Assembly: GCA_023423975.1 (NCBI GenBank)
Contig: JAFAEO010000001.1
Location: forward strand, 357,965-421,964
Length of the DNA stretch: 64,000 bases
DNA from: Pseudomonadota bacterium
GTDB taxonomy: Bacteria > Pseudomonadota > Gammaproteobacteria > Burkholderiales > Burkholderiaceae_B
Direction of reading: 5' to 3'
Below the pieces are notes generated by a model. That model was not told the origin of the DNA. It searched no databases and saw only the letters and a list, made by a program, of their open reading frames with translations. Positions 37,217 through 46,188 of the stretch are shown here, one piece after another. The translations under genes were made by a program, and so were the position numbers. Numbering within the stretch: the stretch's first letter is position 1; every line of letters starts with the position of its first letter.

Positions 37217-38512
37217 TCAGGCGGGCATGCCCGATTTCACATTTGTGTTTGCAAGGTCGATCTGGTGTTCAGGTTCCAGAATCGCTCCTGCTTGCAAAAA
37301 TGCGTCGAAACGCGCGCTGCCTAACAGCGGCAAGAGGCATTCACGGTTGTGCTCTCCCTTGTCAGGTGCACGACGCCGGAACTGACCTGGCGTTCCGGTC
37401 AAACGCGGCACGATATTGTGCATCGGGATGCTGCCCAGCTCGTTATCCTCAAGCTCCACGATGGCCTCTCGTTCATTTACATAAGCATCTGTTAACAGAC
37501 CGGCCGCATCTCGCACCGGGCCGATGGTCACCTCGGCCTGAGTAAACACGTCCAGATTTTCCTCAAGTGTGCGTGCGCCAATGTATTCTCCAACGATGGC
37601 GTCAACTTCCTGCACGCGCTCCAACCGCGCCGCTGTCGTGCTATAGCGAGCATCAGTATTCATATCCGAGCGACCGATTGTTTCAAACAGCCGCCGTGCC
37701 ATCGTCGCCGTTGAGGTCGATACGCATACCCACTGCCCGTCGGATGTTCTGTAGACATTGCGTGGCGCCGTCGTGCTGGACCGACTGCCGGTACGCGCTT
37801 TCACCTTGCCGGTAATACGATACGCGGCTGCCTGTGGTCCCAAAATCGACAACATCGGCTCAAATAGAGAAAGATCTATCACCTGACCCTGCCCACCATT
37901 GATGCGGACCTCCCAAAGCGCCATCATGGTCGCGCCCACGCCATAAAGACCGGCGGCCATATCGCCCAGAAAAATCGGGGGAAGCACCGGTTCGCGGTCT
38001 TCGAAGCCATTCATGGCGGCAAAACCCGAATAACCTTCAACCAAAGTCCCAAACCCCGGGCGCTTGCGAAACGGCCCTGTCTGGCCCCAACCCGATACCC
38101 GCACCACGACCAAGCCAGGGTTAATCTTGTGCAATACATCCGGCCCCAGCCCCATCTCTTCAAGCACCCCCGGACGAAAGCTTTCGATCAAGGCGTCAGC
38201 AGAACGAATCAGTTCGGTCAGAATTTCAATTGCCAGGGCGTGCCGAAAATCAATACAGACGCTGCGCTTGTTGCGAGCATAGACTTTCCAGAATGATTCG
38301 ACGCCACCGCTTTGAAAGCCGCGCAACGTATCGCCATTGCGCGGCTCTATCTTAATGACATCGGCGCCGAAATCGGCCAATTGCAAACTCAGCATATTGC
38401 CCGCGACAAGACGCGACAGATCAACGACCTTCAATCCGTGTAACGGACCCTGTGCTTCTGGCATTAGCGGTCGTAGTGGATACTTGTGTTGCTTATTACT
38501 TGTGTGATTCAT
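37217..38512 (-). CDS. CaiB/BaiF-type CoA-transferase
   Basis: Protein of 431 residues from the ATG at 38512 (a TTG four codons earlier is possible; no strong SD at either). Family opening GLKVVDLSRLVAGNMLSLQLADFGADVIKIEP begins near residue 26. The nucleophilic Asp is in PPIFLGDMAAGLYG. Other marks are RNKRSVCIDFRH, ADALIESFRPGVLEEMGLG and GWGQTGPFRKRPGFGTLVEG. It transfers CoA to a carboxylic acid. It is co-transcribed with the 2-oxoglutarate dioxygenase gene and lies opposite an IclR regulator. Confidence 0.86.
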   Translation of the reverse strand: MNHTSNKQHKYPLRPLMPEAQGPLHGLKVVDLSRLVAGNMLSLQLADFGADVIKIEPRNGDTLRGFQSGGVESFWKVYARNKRSVCIDFRHALAIEILTELIRSADALIESFRPGVLEEMGLGPDVLHKINPGLVVVRVSGWGQTGPFRKRPGFGTLVEGYSGFAAMNGFEDREPVLPPIFLGDMAAGLYGVGATMMALWEVRINGGQGQVIDLSLFEPMLSILGPQAAAYRITGKVKARTGSRSSTTAPRNVYRTSDGQWVCVSTSTATMARRLFETIGRSDMNTDARYSTTAARLERVQEVDAIVGEYIGARTLEENLDVFTQAEVTIGPVRDAAGLLTDAYVNEREAIVELEDNELGSIPMHNIVPRLTGTPGQFRRRAPDKGEHNRECLLPLLGSARFDAFLQAGAILEPEHQIDLANTNVKSGMPA

Positions 38513-38527
38513 AGTTATTTTCAATTG

Positions 38528-38563
38528 TTCATGAGAATAGACGTCGTTTCCATTTTCATGAGA
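38528..38563. repeat. Repeated TTCATGAGA sites between CoA-transferase and IclR genes
   Basis: TTCATGAGA occurs at 38528-38536 and 38555-38563, 27 bp apart, each with the palindromic core TCATGA. The location in a 116-bp divergent promoter region makes them candidate IclR operators. Nothing in the sequence proves binding. Confidence 0.35.
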
Positions 38564-38628
38564 TTTACAATACGACTCTTTCGCTTACCCTTTCAAGCCG
38601 GTATCCATATCGGACCCAGGAGCCAACC

Positions 38629-39378
38629 ATGGCAAAATCAAAGGAAGAACCCGGTGTTGCTTCCGTCAATCGTGCACTCTCGATACTGCTTGCCTTCGAA
38701 GACAGCGTCGATGGCATGACGCTGACTGACCTGATGAATACCACCGGGCTTTACCACAGCACAATCCTGCGCATTTGCGAATCGCTTGAACACTTCGGTT
38801 TTCTCAAGCGTCTGGAAAACGGTCGCTACATGCTCGGCGCCAAGTCTTTCTATCTGGGTATGCTGTACCAGGAATCATTCAGGCTCTGGGACTACGCAGC
38901 TCCCGTGCTGCGAGATCTGGTACAACAAACACATGAAACTGCTGCCATCTACATTCGTGAAAACAACGAGCGAATTTGTCTGCACCGAATGTCTCAGCCC
39001 CGCTCGGTCCTGATGCACGTTCGAGAAGGCGAGCGAGTAGAGCTGGACAAGGGTGCCGCCGGCAAAATACTGTTAGCCTTCAGCGGGGAAAAGGGAAAGG
39101 CTTTTGATCGCATACGCAATGACGGCTATGCCGTTTCCTTGTCAGAGCGTGAATCGGAAAGCGCAGCCATTGCCTGCCCGGTATTTGGTGTTGGACAAAA
39201 ACTGGTTTGCTCCATTTCACTTGGCATGCCCATGTTCCGCTTTAACCGTGATGTCTTTGACCGAACCCTGCCCCTGGTGATGCAAGCATCGCAAAAACTT
39301 ACTCAGGACCTGGGTGGCGCAACTGATATTTTTGCCCCTCCCTATGCCATTGCAGACAACATTACGTTTCCCAGCTGA
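38629..39378 (+). CDS. IclR-family transcriptional regulator
   Basis: Protein of 249 residues. The winged helix (about 8-70) has MTLTDLMNTTGLYHSTILRICESLEHFGFL; the effector domain has VLMHVREGERVELDKGAAGKILLAFSG and a C-terminal CSISLGMPMFRF. AGGAG precedes the ATG. It is divergent from the CoA-transferase/dioxygenase operon and convergent with a Bug gene. Local control of the divergent operon is likely. Confidence 0.87.
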   Translation: MAKSKEEPGVASVNRALSILLAFEDSVDGMTLTDLMNTTGLYHSTILRICESLEHFGFLKRLENGRYMLGAKSFYLGMLYQESFRLWDYAAPVLRDLVQQTHETAAIYIRENNERICLHRMSQPRSVLMHVREGERVELDKGAAGKILLAFSGEKGKAFDRIRNDGYAVSLSERESESAAIACPVFGVGQKLVCSISLGMPMFRFNRDVFDRTLPLVMQASQKLTQDLGGATDIFAPPYAIADNITFPS

Positions 39379-39419
39379 ATGCTCAACGCACTGTCTTTTC
39401 GGCCCTCTTGCTTGCGGTA

Positions 39420-40391
39420 TTAATTGCCAATTGCAATATGCCGATCCTTTGCCACTGCCTGCCATTTTTCCAGCTCGCCTCGAATATAAGCCGTTGCTGT
39501 AATGACATCCATATCCGTTGGTTCGGTAGCTTCTCTGGCGAATAGCGCTCGCATAGCCTGTCCGCTACTGACCTCGCGTATAGCACTGTTGTATGCATTG
39601 ATAATTTCCTTGGGTGTGCCAGCCGGTGCATACATGCCCCACCACACATCAACCGAGTAGTCGGGAAGCACACTGGCTATAGTAGGCAGATCAGGAAAAA
39701 AACGAGAGGACTCGAGTGAAGTTACAGCCAGTGGTCGTACTTCCTTGCTCTGCAAGGGCCCGCTAATGGACGCGGGCGTCGTGATCATGGCTTCCAACCG
39801 TCCGCCAATCATGTCTGAGGCCGCATTCGTAATGCCTTTGTATGGGACATGAACCATATCCGAACCCGCCATGACATTGAGCAATTCGGAACTCATCTGA
39901 CCGATAGACCCTATACCGGCGGAACCGTAATTAATACGCTCTTTATCCCGTTTCACCCGGGATACAAAATCAGAGACGTTTTGATAAGGTGTATCTTTAC
40001 CCACAACCAGCAGCATGGCCCCTCTTGCAGCCACTGCCACAGGCTCAAAATCTTTTAAAGCGTCATAAGGAAGCTTGTGATTGGTTGCTGCATTTGTCAC
40101 AAAGGAGGTAGAACTAAAAAGCAGCGTACTGCCGTCAGGCTTTGCTCGAGCCACGTCCAGCGCGCCAATGGTGCCACCGGCACCCGGCTTGTTTTCGACA
40201 ATGATGTTGACACCCAGTTTATTTGACAGCTTTTCGGCCAAAGCACGACCAAAAACATCATTACTTGCCCCCGGGGAGAACGGCACCACGATTTTCACCA
40301 ATTTTGGTATGGGAACCGGCGCAGCCGCCACGCCTGCCCCACAGAACAACATAGCACAGACAGCTGAAAATAGCCTTAGTGGCCTGAACAT
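39420..40391 (-). CDS. Bug/TctC-family periplasmic substrate-binding protein
   Basis: Receptor of 323 residues. The signal peptide ends GVAAA-PVP (about residue 24). Family marks are KIVVPFSPGASNDVFGRALAEKL, VENKPGAGGTIG and the late YNSAIREVSSGQAM. The binding loop has SPGASND where most relatives have PPGG-TD, so ligand contacts may differ. A GGAG lies before the ATG. It is convergent with the IclR gene and may serve the TauD/CoA-transferase pathway. Confidence 0.85.
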   Translation of the reverse strand: MFRPLRLFSAVCAMLFCGAGVAAAPVPIPKLVKIVVPFSPGASNDVFGRALAEKLSNKLGVNIIVENKPGAGGTIGALDVARAKPDGSTLLFSSTSFVTNAATNHKLPYDALKDFEPVAVAARGAMLLVVGKDTPYQNVSDFVSRVKRDKERINYGSAGIGSIGQMSSELLNVMAGSDMVHVPYKGITNAASDMIGGRLEAMITTPASISGPLQSKEVRPLAVTSLESSRFFPDLPTIASVLPDYSVDVWWGMYAPAGTPKEIINAYNSAIREVSSGQAMRALFAREATEPTDMDVITATAYIRGELEKWQAVAKDRHIAIGN

Positions 40392-40543
40392 GATTTTGTC
40401 TCCTTTTTTTCATTTTAGACATAATGTCTATTTTTAGTATAGAGACGAAATTTTGCAGTTGTCAAGAAAATTATGACAAGTGTAAAGATGTATTTTTTGC
40501 AGATATCGAAAAAAAGCAGCCCGCTTACGCTGGCGGGCAAGCG

Positions 40544-41425
40544 CTATTGCTTCAAGGACTGATAGGCTGTCTGCGCCGCTTCGCGAAACGCCTGCACCAG
40601 CCTGATACGCGCTGATTTGCGCGACCAGACCAGGCCGAACCGACGTGGCGCGCTCACTTCCGGCAAGGGCAATTTGATAATTTTCAGATCCCGTTTATAC
40701 AGGTTGGCTGAATCCGGAATGATGGCAACGCCCAAATTCTGATTGACCATCAGGGCGATGGATTCAATCGCATTTAACTCAAAGCGCTCGACCGGCACGA
40801 TCGCCACGGCGCGCAAATACTGTTCGATCAGCTTGCCACTCCAACTGTTATGATCATAGCGAATGAAGGGCTCGGAGCGCAGCAACTGTGCCGGCTTTTT
40901 CCCGCGATGCACTTCGGACGCAAGCAACACAAATGGCTCTTCGCGAAGCAAAAGCCATTCCTGGGTTTTGGGTAAGGCATAAGGCGGCTCAATCGCGATA
41001 GCCGCATCCAGATTACCGCTTTCAATATCACGATAAAAATCCGGCGACACACCGGGCTGTACCACCACATTGACGTCGGGATAGCGTCGCACCAGCAGGC
41101 TCAGGATATCGGGCAGGATACTGTTGAGCACGCTATTGCCTGCGCCAATCCTGAGCTCGCCGCGGATTTCGTTTGAATTGGCCAGCCCTGGCAATGCATC
41201 TATTTCATTGATGATCAGCATCAGTCTGTCAAGCAGACGCAAACCTGCTTCGGTCACATGCACGGTTTTACCGGCGCGCGCTACCAGTGTCACACCGATC
41301 TCTTTTTCCAGCGACGCAATCTGCTGCGCTACTGTCCCGTGCGTGACGTTCAGTTTTCTGGCAGCCTGGGCCATGGAGCCAAGCTGATGAACCAAAAGAA
41401 AGGTGCGGATAAAGTTTGTGTTCAT
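40544..41425 (-). CDS. LysR-family transcriptional regulator
   Basis: Protein of 293 residues from the ATG at 41425 (MNTNFIRTFLLVHQLG); the neighbouring ATG at 41428 and longer frames are alternatives, and no strong SD marks the start. The helix-turn-helix is GSMAQAARKLNVTHGTVAQQIASLE, followed by GVTLVARAGKTVHVTEAG. The effector domain is of the standard type (LRIGAGNSVLNSILPDILSLL). It lies between the Bug gene and the copper-type genes, all on the minus strand. Which of them it controls is open. Confidence 0.83.
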   Translation of the reverse strand: MNTNFIRTFLLVHQLGSMAQAARKLNVTHGTVAQQIASLEKEIGVTLVARAGKTVHVTEAGLRLLDRLMLIINEIDALPGLANSNEIRGELRIGAGNSVLNSILPDILSLLVRRYPDVNVVVQPGVSPDFYRDIESGNLDAAIAIEPPYALPKTQEWLLLREEPFVLLASEVHRGKKPAQLLRSEPFIRYDHNSWSGKLIEQYLRAVAIVPVERFELNAIESIALMVNQNLGVAIIPDSANLYKRDLKIIKLPLPEVSAPRRFGLVWSRKSARIRLVQAFREAAQTAYQSLKQ

Positions 41426-41650
41426 CATTGTTCTGCGCATCACAAGTCGGCGCATCATGGAGCCGCGGTAAAGGCCCGGTTAAGACGGTTAATCCCGGCT
41501 GGCTGCGTTGAGCTGCCGGGTGCTGTGTCAGCTATTTAAGCACAGATTGAGCGCAAGGCGCCGGCAGGCTCACAGACTATGCTCTGAGCAGCAAGTCCTG
41601 CGGGCGCATGCCCTGCCAATACAGCGCAAGGCAGGTAAAAGCCGGCGGCC

Positions 41651-42055
41651 TTATTTCTTTTGTTTGTCGTATTGCTCAATCCACTGATCAAACTGAGCGA
41701 TTTCTTTTTTCTGGGCGGCAATGATCTCTTTGGCCATAGCCTGCAATTGCGGGTCTTTGCCTTTGTCCAATTCCATCTGCGCCATATCTACCGCACCCTG
41801 ATGATGGATTCGCATCATCACGGCAAAATCATAATCGGTATCGCCCGACGCCTTTACCGCGTCCATTTGCTGCTGCATGTTCATCATGGACGCATGCATA
41901 TCCTTGGGCGCATCGCCGGTATTCATGTGTGCGTGTCCGCCAGCCTGGGCGTGGGCTACCATCGGCATGGCAAAACCGCTTACTGCGAGCGCTGCGACAA
42001 CCAGGCCGCGAGCGGCGAACGTTCTGGCAAAACAGGACAATGGATGTTGGTGCAT
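41651..42055 (-). CDS. DUF305-family exported metal-associated protein
   Basis: Protein of 134 residues from the ATG at 42055, with AAGGA 6 bases upstream. A signal peptide ends MVAHA-QAGGHAHM. The DUF305 core has DYDFAVMMRIHHQGAVDMAQMELDKG with the conserved His-His and a Met-rich helix, then EIIAAQKKEIAQFDQWI. DUF305 proteins are four-helix periplasmic proteins often found with copper or silver resistance genes. Third gene of a minus-strand set with a DUF411 and an HMA protein. Confidence 0.83.
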   Translation of the reverse strand: MHQHPLSCFARTFAARGLVVAALAVSGFAMPMVAHAQAGGHAHMNTGDAPKDMHASMMNMQQQMDAVKASGDTDYDFAVMMRIHHQGAVDMAQMELDKGKDPQLQAMAKEIIAAQKKEIAQFDQWIEQYDKQKK

Positions 42056-42148
42056 GATCATTCCTTCAAAACGATAAAAAAAATAGATGTTCAACGTACT
42101 GGCTGCATTGCAAATGCGGCGTAGATTAAAACAACCGCTTTTAGCTGG

Positions 42149-42565
42149 TTAGTCTCGGGAGAACGGTTGTCCGGAAAAATCCACGGTAACCAGATTGCCA
42201 TCCATGGGTCCCATGCCGGGAGAGTTGGCGGGCATCCCGGGCGCAGCGACGCCGGGGATGGCGCGTTTGGAAACCAATTTATCAACCACTGTTGCCGGTA
42301 CATGCCCTTCCACGATCTGTCCGGTGTCATCGACCACGGCGGTGTGACAGGACGCCAGTGCGGCAGGTACCTTAAGTTTTTGCTTGATTGCGGACATGTC
42401 TGCGGTCTTGATCGCATTCACGGTATAGCCGGAATCGCGCATGTGCTGCACCCAGCCAGTACAACAGCCACAATTGGGATCGTGATACACAGTGACCGAT
42501 TTTCCCGAAGCGTAGGCGCCAGAGGCTGCGGTGAAAAGCGCCATTGATACGATAAACGTTTTCAT
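42149..42565 (-). CDS. DUF411-family exported metal-binding protein
   Basis: Protein of 138 residues from the ATG at 42565. A signal peptide (MKTFIVSMALFTAASGAYAS) is followed by VTVYHDPNCGCCTGWVQHM, the CGCC metal site of DUF411, and a later ASCHTAVVDDTGQIVEGHVPA with Cys and two His. Relatives are copper- or silver-linked and usually lie near Cop or Cus genes. No P-type ATPase or multicopper oxidase is present here. Confidence 0.85.
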   Translation of the reverse strand: MKTFIVSMALFTAASGAYASGKSVTVYHDPNCGCCTGWVQHMRDSGYTVNAIKTADMSAIKQKLKVPAALASCHTAVVDDTGQIVEGHVPATVVDKLVSKRAIPGVAAPGMPANSPGMGPMDGNLVTVDFSGQPFSRD

Positions 42566-42640
42566 TAAAAATACCCTGGAAAAGTGAATGAGTGTTGGTC
42601 TGCCCATTCCCCGATAAGTTCCTTTTCAATATAAAGCGAT

Positions 42641-42665
42641 AAAACGCGCCTGCATCGCGCGTTTT
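42641..42665 (-). terminator. Candidate terminator after the HMA gene
   Basis: AAAACGCGC, a 7-base loop and GCGCGTTTT form a perfect 9-bp stem. On the minus strand it ends in four T, just after the HMA gene and before the DUF411 gene. It is symmetric, so it could act on both strands. If real, the HMA gene has its own transcript. Confidence 0.5.
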
Positions 42666-42697
42666 CTTTCAACTGCCTGATGCAGCCGGCAAACCGT

Positions 42698-42895
42698 CTA
42701 CTTCACCGGTTTGGCTGGATAACCGGCATTTTCCAGTGCGGCAATGAGCGCTTGCTGGGTACTGGTCGATTGGATGTCTACGCGGTGTTCGCTCACGTTA
42801 GCGGTGACCGTGGCCGCTGAATCAACAGACAGGACTGCCGCCGTTACCCGGCGAACGCATCCGCCACAGGTCATGGTGTCAATTTGAAATTGCAT
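42698..42895 (-). CDS. Heavy-metal-associated (CopZ-like) domain protein
   Basis: Small protein of 65 residues with the beta-alpha-beta-beta-alpha-beta HMA fold: MQFQIDTMTCGGCVRRVTAAV with the Cys-x-x-Cys metal site, then VSEHRVDIQSTSTQQALIAALENAGY. Such stand-alone domains act as cytoplasmic copper chaperones. AGGGA lies upstream of the ATG at 42895. It is divergent from the CitE-like lyase gene and belongs with the DUF411 and DUF305 genes by theme. Confidence 0.85.
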   Translation of the reverse strand: MQFQIDTMTCGGCVRRVTAAVLSVDSAATVTANVSEHRVDIQSTSTQQALIAALENAGYPAKPVK

Positions 42896-43096
42896 ACGAT
42901 TAATTCCCTTCTGATTGGTGATTATCAAAGCATAAACATTGCCACAATGGGAAGGTCAAGCACTATTTCAGTCGTCATGGATCTTGACCGGCTTGGTCAC
43001 CGCAAAAGACATAATTTATATCTTTTTAAGATAAAAATACAGGCATTTTTTCTATCTTTCTTCCCTTATTATCTGCGCATACAGCAGGAGGAGAAG

Positions 43097-43933
43097 ATGA
43101 AAAGCAAATTATTCGTGCCGGCATCACGACCGGAATTGTTTGAAAAAGCCCTTAATAGCCAGGCCGATGGTATTTCCTTTGACCTGGAAGACGCCGTACT
43201 GGAATCGCACAAGGATCAGGCCCGGCAGCAGTTGAACGATTTTCTGCAAACACTGCAACCAGGATCACAGAAAAAGACCATCATCGTGCGCATCAACGAT
43301 ATGGGCACAGCCTGGTTCGACGAAGATCTGCTGGCATGCATGGTAGATACTGTGGACATGATCAATATCCCGAAGATCGAATCGTCCGAACAGATGCGGG
43401 ATTTTTTCCTGGCGTTCGACAAAGCCGCCGGCGCCCTGGACAAACCACCGGCAATCCTGGTCAACATTGAAACTGCCCTGGCTCTGGTTAATGCCGCAGA
43501 CATTGCTGGAACAGACCAGCGCATCGCCGGCCTGCAGCTGGGCCTTGGCGACTTGTTTGAGCCATTGGGCATCCATCGCTACGAACCGGCCACGGTGCAT
43601 CATGTCATGGTGCAATTGCGATTGGCGGCGGGCAGCGCAGGCGTGTACGCCTATGACAGCGCGTATGCCAATATCGGCAACAGCGAAGGGTACCGACAGG
43701 AAGCGCTGCTGGCCAAATCTGTCGGATTTCTGGGAAAAACCTGTATTCATCCGTCCCAGATTGCAATTGCAAATGAAGTATTTGCACCAACCAGGGAAGA
43801 AATTGACTGGGCGCGAAAAATTGTCGAATCCTCAGGCCAGGCCAGCCATGGTGCCTATGTTCTTGATGGCCAGATGATCGATGTTCCATTTATAAACAAA
43901 GCAAAAATGATTCTGCGCCAGATCGGCGAATAA
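43097..43933 (+). CDS. CitE/HpcH-family acyl-CoA lyase
   Basis: Protein of 278 residues from the ATG at 43097, with AGGAGG upstream; the frame to 42884 is not supported. TIM-barrel marks: KLFVPASRPELFEKAL, SFDLEDAV (acidic pair), IIVRIND with the CoA-site Arg, ILVNIETALALVN (metal-binding Glu) and GFLGKTCIHPSQI. Relatives are citramalyl-CoA, malyl-CoA or HMG-CoA-type lyases that release acetyl-CoA or pyruvate. It is the first gene of an operon with a Bug receptor, a CoA-transferase, a cyclase and a second Bug. The transferase may make its CoA substrate. Confidence 0.86.
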   Translation: MKSKLFVPASRPELFEKALNSQADGISFDLEDAVLESHKDQARQQLNDFLQTLQPGSQKKTIIVRINDMGTAWFDEDLLACMVDTVDMINIPKIESSEQMRDFFLAFDKAAGALDKPPAILVNIETALALVNAADIAGTDQRIAGLQLGLGDLFEPLGIHRYEPATVHHVMVQLRLAAGSAGVYAYDSAYANIGNSEGYRQEALLAKSVGFLGKTCIHPSQIAIANEVFAPTREEIDWARKIVESSGQASHGAYVLDGQMIDVPFINKAKMILRQIGE

Positions 43934-43956
43934 TCGACAATCCCCAGGAGACAAAA

Positions 43957-44964
43957 GTGAGAAGAAAAACCGTAAACCATACACATATTCTGAGAACCGC
44001 CGGCGCCGCATTGCTCGGCGCCATGTTCGCGCTGCCGGCGGCCGCCGTTGCTGCGGACCCGACAAGCTTTCCGGGCGATCGGCCCATCACACTTGTCGTG
44101 CCTTATCCACCCGGCGGCTCCAATGACACGTTCGCGCGTGCCGTGGGCATGAAGCTGGGCACACTGCTTAAGACGACGGTTGTGATCGAGAACAAAGGCG
44201 GCGCTGGCGGCTCTATCGGCACCATGCAGGTGGCGCGCGCCAAGCCGGACGGCTACACGCTGGCAGCCGTATCTTCCAGCTTTACAACCAATGCTGCGAT
44301 TCAGCCATCGCTGCCTTTTGATCCCATTGGCGATCTGCGCGGCGTAGGCCTGATGGCCGAAGGCCCCTTCATTCTTGCCGTGCGCAAAACACTCGGATTC
44401 ACCAAAGTCAGCGATCTGCTTGATTACGCCAAGGCCAATCCCGGCAAACTCAATTATTCTTCGTCCGGTCCGGGCAGCAGCAACCAGTTTGCCACCGAAA
44501 TGATGAACTCGCTGGCCAAAATACAGATGACGCATGTGCCATTTAAAGGCATGGGTCCGGCAACCAATGCCTTGATAGGCGACCAGGTGGATGTATTGAT
44601 CGCCAGCGGCCCGTCGCTCTTGCCAGCAGTGGGCACCGGCAAAGCCACCGCCCTGGGGGTGACCAGCAGCCAGAAAAGCCCGGTGGCGCCTGATCTGCCC
44701 ACTATTGCTGCCGACGTCCCCAATTACAACTTCAAGATCTGGTGGGGCATTCTGGCACCCAAAGGCACACCCGATGCCATTGTCACAAAACTGAATGACG
44801 CACTTAAACAGGTTACGTCCGACGAGGAACTGAAAAAATTCTTCCTCAAGGAAGGCGCCGAAGCCGCCTATATGACACCCGCCAATTTCGACAAGGAAAT
44901 CAGCGACAACATCGCCCTTTGGAAAAAAGTTGCCAAGGATAGCGATATTCACGTACAGAAATAA
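43957..44964 (+). CDS. Bug/TctC-family periplasmic substrate-binding protein
   Basis: Receptor of 335 residues from a GTG with AGGAG upstream. The signal peptide ends about residue 34 (AAAVAA-DPTSFPG). Family marks are ITLVVPYPPGGSNDTFARAV, VIENKGGAGGSIG and the late LNDALKQVTSDEEL. It lies between the CitE-like lyase and CoA-transferase genes at 23 and 15 bp, so it is in the operon and should bind the carboxylate that the pathway uses. Confidence 0.87.
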   Translation: MRRKTVNHTHILRTAGAALLGAMFALPAAAVAADPTSFPGDRPITLVVPYPPGGSNDTFARAVGMKLGTLLKTTVVIENKGGAGGSIGTMQVARAKPDGYTLAAVSSSFTTNAAIQPSLPFDPIGDLRGVGLMAEGPFILAVRKTLGFTKVSDLLDYAKANPGKLNYSSSGPGSSNQFATEMMNSLAKIQMTHVPFKGMGPATNALIGDQVDVLIASGPSLLPAVGTGKATALGVTSSQKSPVAPDLPTIAADVPNYNFKIWWGILAPKGTPDAIVTKLNDALKQVTSDEELKKFFLKEGAEAAYMTPANFDKEISDNIALWKKVAKDSDIHVQK

Positions 44965-44979
44965 ACACGGATCAGCCTT

Positions 44980-46176
44980 ATGACATCAACAGTTTCAGGA
45001 AACAATGCATTGCCCCTGGCCGGAATCCAGGTGCTGGATCTGAGTGCCTATATTGCCGGGCCTTACGGTTGCGCGCTGCTGTCCGATCTGGGCGCGCAGG
45101 TGATTAAAATTGAGCCCCCCGAGGGCGATAATCTGCGCAAATATCCATCCACGCTGCAGGCCGAGAGCCGGGCATTTATCGGCGTCAACCGGGGCAAGCG
45201 CGGGATCAGCCTGGATTTGAAAAGCGCCGAAGGCTATGAAATATTCCTGAAACTGTTGAGTGGGGCTGATGTCCTGGTGCATAACTTTCGCCCCACCGTG
45301 CCGCCGCGCCTGAAGATTGATTTTCCGACCTTATCACAACTGAATCCAAAGCTGGTCTACTGCGCCATGACCGGATATGGCTCGAGCGGTCCCATGGCCA
45401 ACAACGCCGGATATGACCAGGTGCTGCAGGCCATGTCGGGCATTTGCGACTCACAGGGCATGGGCAAGGCCGAGCCGGAAATTGTGTATGGCTCTGTTGT
45501 TGATTTCTACGCCAGTGCGATGATCGCCAATAGCGTCAATGCGGCGCTGTTCAAGCGGGAACGCACCGGCCAGGGTTCCTATTTGGAGGTCTCGCTGCTG
45601 GCCAGCGCGCTGACCATGCAGTCAACACGCCTGGTCTGGGCAGAAGGCGAACCCAAAAACATTGAACGGGATATGCGTTCGGGCGGCATTACCGGCATTC
45701 ATCCCACAAAGGAAGGTTTTATTTACCTGTCGGCCAATACGCCGCACTTCTGGGAAGCGCTGTGCACCCTGCTGGGGCTGGTCTCGCTGGCCACCGACGA
45801 ACGCTACGACACGGTACGCAAACGCGCCGAGAACGCCAGCGTGATCGTGCCCATCATCCGCGAGGCCTTACAGCAACGCAGCGCCGCAGAATGGGAAGCG
45901 CATTTTGGCACCCGGGTGCCCTGCGCCATGGTTCGGCCGGTGCACGACATGTTCGAACACCCACAAGTGCAGGCCGAAGGCATGGTACGCGAATTTTCAC
46001 ACAGCAAAATCGGCAAATACAAGAGTATTACTGGTTTGATAAAAATGGACCACGCAGCCTGCGCCACGGAACGGGCGGCGCCCGACTTCGGAGAGCATAC
46101 GAGCGAGCTGCTCGCCGAATATGGATACTCCGAGCAGCAAATTGATCAATTCAGACAACGCGGCATCGTGCGTTAA
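44980..46176 (+). CDS. CaiB/BaiF-type CoA-transferase
   Basis: Protein of 398 residues. Opening GIQVLDLSAYIAGPYGCALLSDLGAQVIKIEP, then GVNRGKRGISLDLKS and VLVHNFRP. The nucleophilic Asp is likely in GSVVDFYASAMIAN. C-terminal GEHTSELLAEYGYSEQQI is standard. It presumably forms the CoA ester cleaved by the CitE-like lyase two genes upstream, as in the itaconate and citramalate pathways. A 12-bp gap separates it from the cyclase gene. Confidence 0.87.
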   Translation: MTSTVSGNNALPLAGIQVLDLSAYIAGPYGCALLSDLGAQVIKIEPPEGDNLRKYPSTLQAESRAFIGVNRGKRGISLDLKSAEGYEIFLKLLSGADVLVHNFRPTVPPRLKIDFPTLSQLNPKLVYCAMTGYGSSGPMANNAGYDQVLQAMSGICDSQGMGKAEPEIVYGSVVDFYASAMIANSVNAALFKRERTGQGSYLEVSLLASALTMQSTRLVWAEGEPKNIERDMRSGGITGIHPTKEGFIYLSANTPHFWEALCTLLGLVSLATDERYDTVRKRAENASVIVPIIREALQQRSAAEWEAHFGTRVPCAMVRPVHDMFEHPQVQAEGMVREFSHSKIGKYKSITGLIKMDHAACATERAAPDFGEHTSELLAEYGYSEQQIDQFRQRGIVR

Positions 46177-46188
46177 CAGGGAGCCGCC

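Noticed and set aside
43855..44952. Antisense frame of 365 codons over the Bug gene
   Set aside because: The plus-strand receptor has a signal peptide and family motifs; the antisense product has neither.
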